DNA from: Bacteroidales bacterium
Lineage (GTDB): Bacteria > Bacteroidota > Bacteroidia > Bacteroidales > F082
DNA: 64,000 nt
Reading direction: 5' to 3'
NCBI GenBank assembly: GCA_017632935.1
Contig: JAGBQJ010000057.1
Span: 62,001 to 126,000, forward strand
Part shown: piece after piece, positions 1 to 7,682 of the stretch
Numbering within the stretch: the first letter of the stretch is position 1
Layout of the letters: each line of letters begins with the position of its first letter
Position numbers and translations under genes: made by a program
Notes under the pieces: model-generated
Databases searched by the model: none
The model's input: the letters and a program-made list of their open reading frames with translations, nothing else
Told to the model about the DNA's origin: nothing

Positions 1-1236
1 AGTGCTGCCAGTGCAACGATCGTTCGTCCTTTCACGGTGGCCTATACGGGATTGCCACTGGTGGAAATCAATACGGTTGAAAAGGAGGAGCCTACCGCTG
101 AATATGTTTCATACAAAGATTATGGCGGAAACTATGGACGAACGTTGAGGAATGCCACAAAAGTGCCCGCTTCCATGCGGATTGTCTCCAACACGGGCGA
201 AATCTTGTACGAAAGTGGAGCATACGAGAAAGGCAAAAGCGGGTTGAAATTAAAGCTTCGCGGCAATACGAGCGCCTCTTCTGGCGACAAGAAACCTTAC
301 AAAATAACCCTTCAAAAGAAGGCAGACTTGTTGAAAGGCATCTGTGTTTCGAGTAAGGACAAGCGTGAGGCGTCGGCGTATAAGGACAAGGACTGGCTGC
401 TGCTGAAAGAAGCCACGACGCTCAACAATTTTGTCGGTTTGTCGGTTGCAGACATCGCCGGCACCCCTTGGACGCCTGAGTTTGCGTATGTGGATGTGGT
501 CATAAATGGCACTTACAGAGGTGTTTATCTTCTGACGGAGTCGGTGAAAAGAAGTGAAAAAAGGATAAACGTCGAAGAGGACGGCTGGATCATTGAGCGC
601 GATTCATATTGGTGGAATGAAGACGTGAAAATCATCACTGACCTGTACAATCAGAAATACACCTTTAAATATCCCAAGCCCGGTGAGCTACAGGAAGAGG
701 AGCTTTTATACATGAAAAATTATCTGGCCGAGGTGGAAAGGTCGGTGCAAAATGGCACCTACGACAAGTATTTTGATGTGGAGAGCTTTGCCCGATGGCT
801 TTTGATACACGACCTGCTTGGCACTTGGGACTCGGGCGGTTCCAACCAGTTCTTTTCAAAACGCGACATGACCCAAGGCTCGCTGCTGGAGATGTCAACG
901 CCTTGGGATTTCGATTCGAATTATGAGATGGAAGAAGATTGGTCACGATTCCACAATGACAACCGTGGGTATATGAAGCTTTTGTTTGAAAGCTCAAATA
1001 CCAGATTTTCAGATTCCTATAGGGCTCAATGGGAGAAACTCTCTCCGACACTTTGGACCGAATTGTATGCCAGGCTTAAGGAATTGAAGAAGACTTCGGG
1101 CGCAGCCATCAACATTTCGCGTGAATACGATGCGCTACGGTGGAACACTTCATATAAAACCGTTGAAACGGATATTGAGACGGCAAAGCATTGGTTTGAT
1201 CAACGGATGAAATGGCTGAAAAGCGCAATATTATGA
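1..1236 (+). CDS. CotH kinase family protein, 5' end missing
   Basis: The frame is open from the first base, so the true start lies upstream; the GTG at 37 is only the first in-frame start codon inside the window. Conserved CotH features are visible: a KLRGNTS/KKPYKI block near 265-310, KDWLLL near 385-400, GTYRGVYLLTE near 508-540, and the PWDFDSNYE acidic motif at 901-930, which corresponds to the conserved Asp-rich end of the CotH kinase fold. CotH proteins are atypical protein kinases in spore coats; Bacteroidota homologues are usually large secreted proteins with extra domains of unknown role. The 3' end is complete (TGA at 1234-1236) and has no T9SS sorting tail. The family is clear; the function in this organism is not. 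Confidence 0.8.
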   Translation, partial: SAASATIVRPFTVAYTGLPLVEINTVEKEEPTAEYVSYKDYGGNYGRTLRNATKVPASMRIVSNTGEILYESGAYEKGKSGLKLKLRGNTSASSGDKKPYKITLQKKADLLKGICVSSKDKREASAYKDKDWLLLKEATTLNNFVGLSVADIAGTPWTPEFAYVDVVINGTYRGVYLLTESVKRSEKRINVEEDGWIIERDSYWWNEDVKIITDLYNQKYTFKYPKPGELQEEELLYMKNYLAEVERSVQNGTYDKYFDVESFARWLLIHDLLGTWDSGGSNQFFSKRDMTQGSLLEMSTPWDFDSNYEMEEDWSRFHNDNRGYMKLLFESSNTRFSDSYRAQWEKLSPTLWTELYARLKELKKTSGAAINISREYDALRWNTSYKTVETDIETAKHWFDQRMKWLKSAIL

Positions 1237-1251
1237 TTTGGCTGAAAAAGA

Positions 1252-1281
1252 TGTAGAGACGATGCATGCACCGTCTCTACA
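1252..1281. repeat. GAGACGGTGCATGCACCGTCTC-family palindrome, copy 1
   Basis: A near-perfect 30-bp palindrome (TGTAGAGACG ... CGTCTCTACA) lies 15 bp after the CotH stop codon. Related copies are at 14273-14297 (inside a CDS), 32181-32208 and 37092-37153. It could act as a weak transcription terminator between the convergent neighbours. Confidence 0.85.
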
Positions 1282-1323
1282 GATCAACTAAAACCAAATC
1301 ATTATGAAAAAAAAGCCCTTACT

Positions 1324-2835
1324 TTATTCTTTTAGTATCTTTTCGTGGTAGCACGTCCCATCTTTCATGGTGACGCGCAGCAGGTAGACCCCGGAGGGCA
1401 TCGCGTTCATGTCGATGCTTTCCAGGCCGTTTGGCTTGGTGCCGACCAGGCGGCCTGCAAGGTCGTAAAGTTCAACGCTCTCGGGCTCGACGCCGTCATC
1501 GAAGCGGAGGGTTAAATTGTCTTTCACGGGGTTGGGATAGAACGAGAAGAATGAGTTGTAATTAGTTTTTTCTATAGTGTTTGCGGTAGTGTTGCGTATA
1601 GTGTAGACGAAAATGTCAGTACTTGCTTGTGAATACATGCGGACACATGCAAAACCCACGATGATTTCTCCATTGGCTTTGGTAATAAGACCGCTGCCAT
1701 TAAGGCCGCTAGTTCCAATTCCTTCCAATTTGATGTCCCAAACGAGGTTCAAGTCTGTGTCGAGGCATGCTGCCCAGATTGTACCATTCATGACATTGCT
1801 GTGGTATTGGTAGATGGTGCCGTTGAAAGTAATTTTGGTATCAAGGGGATAATCGTAGTTTCCGAGTTGTGGCGAGATGCAAATTGGATTGTGATTCATG
1901 TCATATTTGACCAGTGCACATCCTGCTTCGTTATTCGAGTATTCCATCTGCGAAGCCATCAGATAGCTGTCTTCGTCAAAAGGAACGATGTGTTCGATGT
2001 TGCTTCCGCTGAAAAGTACGTTTTCATCGTATTCTTCATACCAATGTGTCCCGATGATATTGAAGTTTGCATCGAAGAAATAGCAGTAGACGGGACAACC
2101 GCCAGACTCCGAGCAAAAACCACCTAACTTATAGTAGGTCAGTGGATTGTTTTTATGGATGCCAAATCCAGAATACCACAGCAAGGTGTCGACGGTATAG
2201 CCGTACTCGAAATTCGGTGGGAAAAGCTCGGAGGTCTCAACAGCGTTTTTTACGGTGCCGTCCAGCCCGATTCGCATCATGTGGAACGCTTCCCCAATCC
2301 AGAAGGAGATAATTAGGTCGTTGTTTGTGTCGATGAACCATTTGTCCCAACTGAAGGCGTCTTGGCTGGTTTGGGCAACTTGGACTGTCACATCGTTCAT
2401 CACATCGAGGTTGTTGTTTACGATGATTTCTCTGACATAGTAGTAGCAGGTGTTGCCATCCATGTTCCAAAAATGGCTGATAGCGACATACGTGTCTTTG
2501 GCGACAGGAAAGAGGAAATGCTTGTCAGCTCTTTCTATGACGCTGGTGAAGTTTTGGCCGTTCATCCCTTCAGGCGTGGTGATGTCCAGCGAATTGATAG
2601 TCTCGCCCTCAGGTGTGGTTTTAATGATGGTGAATCTCGAATCATAGAAATAGGGAGTCGAACTGCTTGTAGTACCTATCAAAAGCGTTCCGTCCTGGTT
2701 TTCATAAAGGTCGCATCCGATAATGTAAGAATTATTGGTGTGGAGCGTGAACTGGCTGACGATTTCCTGTCCGTAACTCGTGATGCAGGTGGCCATCAGC
2801 AGGCCAGTGAGGAGGGTGTAAAGTTTTGTCTTCAT
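1324..2835 (-). CDS. T9SS type A sorting domain-containing protein, function unknown
   Basis: A 503-residue secreted protein. The first ~22 residues are a Sec signal peptide (MKTKLYTLLTGLLMATCITS) ending near GQE. From about residue 430 it carries a T9SS type A C-terminal sorting domain: FYPNPVKDNLTL, a central ESVELYDLAGRLVG strand and a final SGVYLLRVTMKDG block. The body has no motif that I recognise; it is rich in Asn, Tyr and Trp, as in beta-propeller-like surface proteins. Export would be by Sec and then the SprA-containing type IX system, with cleavage of the sorting domain and attachment to the cell surface. It stands alone on the minus strand with its own promoter (2975-3005) and is convergent with the CotH gene. 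Confidence 0.85.
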   Translation of the reverse strand: MKTKLYTLLTGLLMATCITSYGQEIVSQFTLHTNNSYIIGCDLYENQDGTLLIGTTSSSTPYFYDSRFTIIKTTPEGETINSLDITTPEGMNGQNFTSVIERADKHFLFPVAKDTYVAISHFWNMDGNTCYYYVREIIVNNNLDVMNDVTVQVAQTSQDAFSWDKWFIDTNNDLIISFWIGEAFHMMRIGLDGTVKNAVETSELFPPNFEYGYTVDTLLWYSGFGIHKNNPLTYYKLGGFCSESGGCPVYCYFFDANFNIIGTHWYEEYDENVLFSGSNIEHIVPFDEDSYLMASQMEYSNNEAGCALVKYDMNHNPICISPQLGNYDYPLDTKITFNGTIYQYHSNVMNGTIWAACLDTDLNLVWDIKLEGIGTSGLNGSGLITKANGEIIVGFACVRMYSQASTDIFVYTIRNTTANTIEKTNYNSFFSFYPNPVKDNLTLRFDDGVEPESVELYDLAGRLVGTKPNGLESIDMNAMPSGVYLLRVTMKDGTCYHEKILKE

Positions 2836-3154
2836 AGCTTTAGTTTTTTTTGTGGGTGAATGATTCGATTAATTCTGTTTCATGTTATCAATTTGATGGC
2901 CTAAACGATGATTTTGTTTTGAATTTCAATCATGATTATTCCGTTTCAATATATTATTATGTCGTTTCATGTCGCAAAACTACAATCTAAAACGAGCTTT
3001 GTCAAGCTTTTTTTCAACTATTTTTCATCACAAGGGATAAGTCACTGTGTGTCAGCGAAGAAAAAATGCAGTTTTTTATTGGTAATATGAATTTAAGCAG
3101 AAATATTCCGCTTTAAATATATTTTTTCTGCTTTAAATTCCCGTAAGGAATCTC
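2836..3154. other. AT-rich intergenic region with one promoter
   Basis: About 320 bp without a gene. It holds the promoter of the 503-residue T9SS protein gene and a ~130-nt leader. The rest is low-complexity A/T runs downstream of the M16 peptidase stop codon. I see no convincing small ORF or RNA here. Confidence 0.6.
2975..3005 (-). promoter_or_regulatory. Bacteroidota promoter for the 503-residue T9SS protein gene
   Basis: Read on the minus strand: TTG (3005-3003), 20 nt, then TAGTTTTG (2982-2975). This fits the -33 TTG / -7 TAnnTTTG consensus for the phylum. It predicts a leader of about 130 nt. Confidence 0.7.
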
Positions 3155-4390
3155 TCAATTCCCTTCAAAAACGATCTGGCTCAATTGCTGCTTGTCGAAT
3201 ACCAGGTTGGCCACGTTCAAAATGTCGTCTGCCGTCACGGCCTCCACCTTGCGGATGATGTCGTCCATGTATTCGATGTCCTCGCCCATGATGAGCGAAC
3301 GCGTCGCGCTCAGCAATTCATTCATGCCGCTTTCATAGCTCAAGGCCACCTGGCCTATGAGTTGCTGCTTAGCGTGGTGCAGCTGCAAGGTGCCCAACTG
3401 CTGTGTGCAGAGTTTTTCCAACTCTTTGTGTACCAACTCAATGGCGCGTTCCAAGGAATCGGGGTCGACACCCATGTAGACGTTGATGAGGCCGACGTCG
3501 CTGTAGGCGGTGTATTGCGATTCGATGCTGTAGGCGAAGCCGTATTTCTCGCGGATGTTCAACCCGAGGCGTGAACTCATGGCGGGGCCGCCCAGCACGT
3601 TGTTGAGCATCACAATGGGCATGCGCAGCGGACTGCTGAACTCGGGCGCGATATTGCCTATGATGCAGTGGCTCAGGTGGTTGTTGCGCTTGTCACGGCG
3701 CGTTTCAGGTTTGTAGCCTTTGAAAGTCTCGCGCCTTTTATTAATAAGGTGTGCAGGTTGGCTGCCGAAATAAGTCATGGCCAATTTCTCGAACTCCTTG
3801 AAGCTGATGTCGCCGATGGAGGCTAAAATCATCTGGTCGGTGCTGTAGTTGTGCGCCATGAAGTCGAGGATGTCCTGCCGATGGAAGCCTTTCACCAACT
3901 CGGTGGTGCCCAGTATGTTGCGCGACAAAGGATGCCCCTTGAAGACCATCTCCTCGAATAGATCGTAAATCTCGTCGGAAGGCGAATCCAGATAAGAGTT
4001 GATTTCGTCCAAAATGACTTCTTTCTCTTTAGTTAGCTCGTTTTCGGGGAAGGTGGAATGGAAGGCGATGTCGGCGAAGAGGTCGAGGCTGCGCTTGTAG
4101 TGTTGCTTGAGGAAGGTGGCCTGCAGGCAGGTCTCTTCCTTGGTGGTGAAGGCGTTGAGGTCGCCGCCCACGTTGTCCAAGCAGCTTAGGATGTGATAGG
4201 CCTTGCGGTTTTGCGTGCCTTTGAAGATGGTGTGCTCCACGAAGTGGGCGAGGCCGTTCTCGTGGGCCTGCTCGTCGCGGGTACCCGTCTCCACCATCAG
4301 CACGAGATGGGCTATTTCGCCGCGTTTTTCCCTATGTATCAACCTGATGCCGTTTGGAAGGACGGCTTCGGTGTAGTTGTTTTTCAGCAT
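3155..4390 (-). CDS. M16 family zinc metallopeptidase
   Basis: A 411-residue single-chain insulinase-family peptidase, close to processing-peptidase subunits. The inverted zinc motif HFVEH is at residues 49-53, and the third ligand is expected at Glu129 in EVILDEI, exactly 76 residues downstream as in the family. No signal peptide is evident, so it is probably cytoplasmic or periplasm-independent. It probably degrades small peptides or processes unfolded substrates; the exact substrate cannot be inferred. It is divergent from the outer-membrane protein gene at 4477, and the two starts share a palindromic promoter candidate at 4408-4427. Confidence 0.9.
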   Translation of the reverse strand: MLKNNYTEAVLPNGIRLIHREKRGEIAHLVLMVETGTRDEQAHENGLAHFVEHTIFKGTQNRKAYHILSCLDNVGGDLNAFTTKEETCLQATFLKQHYKRSLDLFADIAFHSTFPENELTKEKEVILDEINSYLDSPSDEIYDLFEEMVFKGHPLSRNILGTTELVKGFHRQDILDFMAHNYSTDQMILASIGDISFKEFEKLAMTYFGSQPAHLINKRRETFKGYKPETRRDKRNNHLSHCIIGNIAPEFSSPLRMPIVMLNNVLGGPAMSSRLGLNIREKYGFAYSIESQYTAYSDVGLINVYMGVDPDSLERAIELVHKELEKLCTQQLGTLQLHHAKQQLIGQVALSYESGMNELLSATRSLIMGEDIEYMDDIIRKVEAVTADDILNVANLVFDKQQLSQIVFEGN

Positions 4391-4407
4391 TTTTCAGTAA
4401 ATTGCGT

Positions 4408-4427
4408 GCAAAAATACGTATTTTTGC
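4408..4427. promoter_or_regulatory. Palindrome carrying divergent -7 boxes
   Basis: A perfect 20-bp palindrome (GCAAAAATAC/GTATTTTTGC) contains TATTTTTG on each strand (plus 4419-4426, minus 4416-4409). Each copy is correctly oriented to serve one of the divergent genes starting at 4390 (minus) and 4477 (plus). No good TTG -33 element is present on either side, so promoter strength is uncertain. Confidence 0.5.
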
Positions 4428-4476
4428 AGCGCGATACTAAAACCGCTGAGTTCTCGTTGAATAAAAAAAGAAAACC

Positions 4477-5292
4477 ATGCGCAAAACCTTTATACCTTTG
4501 TTCCTGTTGTTGGGTATCTCACTGCAGCTTTTGGCGCAACAGCCCAAAGATATCATGAAAGAGCCCATCCCCGTTGCCATGTTTCAGGCGACCTATGCCT
4601 TCCATATCCCTGGCTTCGACACCAAGGATTTGTACGGCGTCAACCATGACGTGGGAGGCAGTTTCGTTTTTAAGACCGAATCCAACTGGCTGTTTACCAT
4701 CAACGCCAACTACATCTACGGTCCCAAGGTGAAAGGCGACCGCACCGAGCTGCTCGGCGAGGGCATCACCACCGAAGCGGGTGAAGTCATCGGTAGCGGT
4801 GGCAACTTTGTACTTTTGGAGCTCAACCAACGTGGTTTCCACCTGCAAGGCGAGGTGGGCAAGTTGTTCCCTTACGGTCCCAATCCCAACAGTGGCTTCT
4901 TCGTGCAAGGCGGTCTCGGCTACCTCCAAAACCGCATCCGCATCGACTACAACCAAACCTTGCTCAACACGCCGCTGCCAGTCGACAAGGATTATCGCTT
5001 CGGCTACGATCGCATGCGCGGCGGTCCAGCGGCGCATCTCGAGGCGGGCTATCTGCTGCTCAGTGACACACGTTTGCTCAATGTGTCGGTCTCGCTTGAG
5101 ATGACCTATGCCCGCACGCGCGAGCTGCGCGACTACGACTTCCGCGTGTTCACCAACCCCGAGACTGGAGTGATGGAGCCTGTAGGCCATACCGACCCGA
5201 ACAAACGCTACAACGACTTTTATTACGGCATCCGCGTCACGTGGAACATCCCGACCTACGAGCGCAAGCCGCAGGATTTCTATTACGATTGA
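4477..5292 (+). CDS. Outer-membrane beta-barrel protein, conserved hypothetical
   Basis: A 271-residue protein with a signal peptide (MRKTFIPLFLLLGISLQLLA, cut near AQQ). The body alternates polar and aromatic residues (VGGSFVFKTESNWLFTINANYIYG, split around the glycines; FFVQGGLGYL; HLEAGYLLLS) and ends with an aromatic strand near YYGIRVTWNIP, as expected for a small outer-membrane barrel. The gene ends 3 bp before waaA, so the two are almost certainly co-transcribed, which suggests a role at the outer membrane linked to lipopolysaccharide. I do not recognise a named family. Confidence 0.75.
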   Translation: MRKTFIPLFLLLGISLQLLAQQPKDIMKEPIPVAMFQATYAFHIPGFDTKDLYGVNHDVGGSFVFKTESNWLFTINANYIYGPKVKGDRTELLGEGITTEAGEVIGSGGNFVLLELNQRGFHLQGEVGKLFPYGPNPNSGFFVQGGLGYLQNRIRIDYNQTLLNTPLPVDKDYRFGYDRMRGGPAAHLEAGYLLLSDTRLLNVSVSLEMTYARTRELRDYDFRVFTNPETGVMEPVGHTDPNKRYNDFYYGIRVTWNIPTYERKPQDFYYD

Positions 5293-5295
5293 TAG

Positions 5296-6546
5296 GTGAG
5301 CGTCCTCTACACCATAGGCATCCTTCTCTACTCCTTCGGCGTGAGGATGGCGGCGCTGTTTGGCAATGCCAAGGCCGAGCAATGGGTAAAGGGGCGTCAA
5401 AAGCAAAGGACGGCCCTTCGACAGGCTCAGGAGCCTGATTCATGGATATGGTTTCACGCCGCCTCGTTAGGTGAGTTCGAGCAAGGCCGACCTGTCATCG
5501 AGGCGCTGAAAAAAGAGTTCCCCCAATACAAGATCCTGCTGTCGTTTTTCTCGCCTTCGGGTTACGAAGTCCGCAAGGACTATCCCTTGGCTGACGAGGT
5601 GCTCTACCTGCCCTCCGACACGCCCGCTCATGCTACCCAATGGGTGCAACGCCATCATTTCGTGGCAGCGTTCTTCATTAAGTACGAGTTTTGGTTCAAC
5701 TACATGCGGGCGTTGAAAGAAGCGGGCATTCCTTTGTTCTACATCTCGCTCATCCTGAAGCCCGACTCTTATTTCTTCCGCTGGTACGGCACTTGGTTTT
5801 TCCGTCAGCTCAAAAACGTGACGCATTTCTTCGTGCAAGACGACACCACGGCGCAACTATTGCAGTCCAACGACATGACAAACGTCACCGTGTGCGGCGA
5901 CACGCGCTTCGACCGTGTGGCGGCTATCGCAAAACAAGCCAAGCCTTTCCCTGAAATCGAGCATTTTATTGAAAATAAGCAATACGGAATTGGTAAAAGG
6001 CAATGCATTATTGCAGGAAGCACCTGGCCGCCCGACGAGAAACTGCTGGTGGAGTTCTACAAGCAGCTACCTGATGACTATTGCCTTATCATCGCGCCGC
6101 ACGACATCTCCGCTTCGCATGTGGCTCAAATTCAGTCGCTGTTCCCTGAGTGTCAGCTTTATACGGAATTAAACCCTGAAATCCAATCCAAAGTATTGGT
6201 AATCAACACGATTGGAATTTTGTCACAGCTGTATCAATATGCTCGTTTTGTCTACATCGGCGGCGGCTTCGGGGTGAACATCCACAACATCCAGGAACCG
6301 GTCACCTTTGGCTGCCCCGTGGTGTTTGGACCCAAATACAAGAGTTTTAAGGAAGCGGTCGACTTGGTTGGGTTGGAAGGAGCATTTGCGGTTAACAATG
6401 CGAGTGAAATGGCCGAGGTCTTCCACCGATTGATGACTGACGAAGTCTTTTACGCGAAGGCCTCTGAAACCTGCAAAAACTACCTCAATAGCCAAGTCGG
6501 GGCGACGGAAAGCATCCTAAAAGGCTTCAAAAAGGTACTTTTTTAA
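5296..6546 (+). CDS. waaA: 3-deoxy-D-manno-octulosonic acid (Kdo) transferase
   Basis: A 416-residue GT30 enzyme that transfers Kdo from CMP-Kdo to lipid A precursors at the inner membrane. Seen in the sequence: an N-terminal hydrophobic anchor, then the conserved HAASLGEFEQGRPVI block, the FFIKYEFWFNY motif, IIAGSTWPPDE, IIAPHDI and the GGGFGVNIHNIQEP nucleotide-sugar motif. A GTG start 3 bp after the upstream stop gives the right length. Oddity: residues ALRQAQEPD just before WIWFHAASLGE are encoded by a dispersed palindromic repeat (5412-5438). A second unusual stretch, KQYGIGKRQC, precedes IIAGSTWP and may be another insertion. Confidence 0.92.
   Translation: MSVLYTIGILLYSFGVRMAALFGNAKAEQWVKGRQKQRTALRQAQEPDSWIWFHAASLGEFEQGRPVIEALKKEFPQYKILLSFFSPSGYEVRKDYPLADEVLYLPSDTPAHATQWVQRHHFVAAFFIKYEFWFNYMRALKEAGIPLFYISLILKPDSYFFRWYGTWFFRQLKNVTHFFVQDDTTAQLLQSNDMTNVTVCGDTRFDRVAAIAKQAKPFPEIEHFIENKQYGIGKRQCIIAGSTWPPDEKLLVEFYKQLPDDYCLIIAPHDISASHVAQIQSLFPECQLYTELNPEIQSKVLVINTIGILSQLYQYARFVYIGGGFGVNIHNIQEPVTFGCPVVFGPKYKSFKEAVDLVGLEGAFAVNNASEMAEVFHRLMTDEVFYAKASETCKNYLNSQVGATESILKGFKKVLF
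5412..5438. repeat. CCCTTCGACAGGCTCAGG-family repeat inside waaA
   Basis: The same short palindrome-like repeat occurs at 20737-20760 (end of the lptF/G-type gene) and 41854-41874 (dusB leader, opposite orientation). Here it is in frame and adds residues ALRQAQEP to a loop near the WaaA N-terminus. Confidence 0.8.
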
Positions 6547-6568
6547 TAAAAAAAGCGTCTTTTTTTTG
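6547..6568 (+). terminator. Weak terminator after waaA
   Basis: A short A-run / GCGTC / T-run sequence (AAAAAAAGCGTC then eight T) follows the waaA stop. The stem is made of A-U pairs only, so it is a weak candidate. Confidence 0.35.
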
Positions 6569-6595
6569 GATTGTTGTTTTTATTGTCTAATTTTG
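6566..6595 (+). promoter_or_regulatory. Promoter of pdxA
   Basis: TTG at 6566-6568, 19 nt, then TAATTTTG at 6588-6595 matches the Bacteroidota consensus and lies ~48 bp before the pdxA ATG. Confidence 0.7.
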
Positions 6596-6642
6596 AAGGC
6601 TGATTTCACGTTGAAATTCAGAAGAATAATAACTCTTTGCCT

Positions 6643-7632
6643 ATGCAAGACAATACTACCAACGCCTCCCTTCCCCGGATTGGCCTCAGTCAGGGCGACT
6701 TCAACGGCATCAGCTACGAGGTCATGCTGAAGACCTTTTCTGATGCCCGCATGTTTGAGACTTTTGTTCCTGTCTTGTATGGGCAATCGAAGGTTTTTTC
6801 CTACTACAAGAAGAATTTCGGCATGGATAGTCCCAACTATGCCTTGACCCGCGACGCGCGACAGGCTGGCGACAAGAAATTCAACATCATCAACATCGTG
6901 GAAAACGAACTGAAGATTGAGCCGGGCGCGCCTTCCGGGGTTTCGACCGAGATGTCAATGCTCTCGATGAAGCGGGCAGCCGAAGACTTGCAAGCCGGCA
7001 TCCTCGATGCCTTGGTGATGGCACCCGACAGCCCCATGGTAGCCCAGAGCAACCGTGATTTCCTGTTGTCGTTCCACAAGGATTCCGATCCCGTGCAGGT
7101 GCTGGTGAGCGACTCGTTGCGCATCGCTTTGGCTACGGGCGACCTGCCTTTGCGCACGGCCCTCGACCAACTCGACAGCCAGAGACTCGTTGGCAAACTC
7201 ATCACCTTGGCGAAAGCCTTGAAGACCGATTTCGGCATCAGCTCGCCGAAGATGGCCGTCATGGGTGTGAATCCGCATTCGGGCTCGAAGCCTACGGGCG
7301 ACGATGACAAGGTGGTGCAGGCGGTGAAGGAAGCCCAGGAAAAAGGCCTCTATGCCTTCGGGCCGTTCTCGGCCTCGCAGCTGTTTGTGGCGGGCTGGTG
7401 GAAGAAATATGACGCAGTGATGGCCTTGCACTACGAACAGGGCACGTTTCCGATAAAGTTCCTCTCGCCGGACGGCTACGCCTATTACTGGGCGGGCTTG
7501 CCTGTGGTGTGCACTGCGCCGCTGCATGGTCCAGCCTACGACATCGCCAACCAAAACCAGGCCGTGCCTGACTCCTACCGCAAGGCGGTATTCCTTGCTG
7601 TCGACATAGTGAATCACCGTAAGGAGCAATAA
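6643..7632 (+). CDS. pdxA: 4-hydroxythreonine-4-phosphate dehydrogenase family protein
   Basis: A 329-residue enzyme of the PdxA family, which oxidises 4-phosphohydroxy-L-threonine in the DXP-dependent pyridoxal phosphate pathway. Family marks are the N-terminal RIGLSQGDFNGISYEVMLK, the NPHSG motif (metal-ligand His) and the HYEQGTFPIKFLS block carrying the C-terminal metal-ligand His. I chose the ATG at 6643 rather than the in-frame TTG at 6637 because the ATG is the usual start and the promoter lies just upstream. The gene is alone between its promoter and a strong terminator. An alternative is a PdxA-like paralogue acting on another hydroxy-phosphate. Confidence 0.9.
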   Translation: MQDNTTNASLPRIGLSQGDFNGISYEVMLKTFSDARMFETFVPVLYGQSKVFSYYKKNFGMDSPNYALTRDARQAGDKKFNIINIVENELKIEPGAPSGVSTEMSMLSMKRAAEDLQAGILDALVMAPDSPMVAQSNRDFLLSFHKDSDPVQVLVSDSLRIALATGDLPLRTALDQLDSQRLVGKLITLAKALKTDFGISSPKMAVMGVNPHSGSKPTGDDDKVVQAVKEAQEKGLYAFGPFSASQLFVAGWWKKYDAVMALHYEQGTFPIKFLSPDGYAYYWAGLPVVCTAPLHGPAYDIANQNQAVPDSYRKAVFLAVDIVNHRKEQ

Positions 7633-7637
7633 AAAAA

Positions 7638-7663
7638 GGAGACCATCAAGGTCTCCTTTTTTT
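7638..7663. terminator. Bidirectional terminator between pdxA and the BNR-repeat gene
   Basis: A 7-bp stem GGAGACC/GGTCTCC with an ATCAA loop is flanked by A and T runs, so it can stop transcription from both convergent genes. Confidence 0.85.
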
Positions 7664-7682
7664 ATTGCTCTATCGTGACAAC

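Noticed and set aside
4519-5406. Long minus-strand frame (295 codons) opposite the outer-membrane protein gene
   Set aside because: Antisense shadow of a better gene; low-complexity composition, no promoter and no family motifs.
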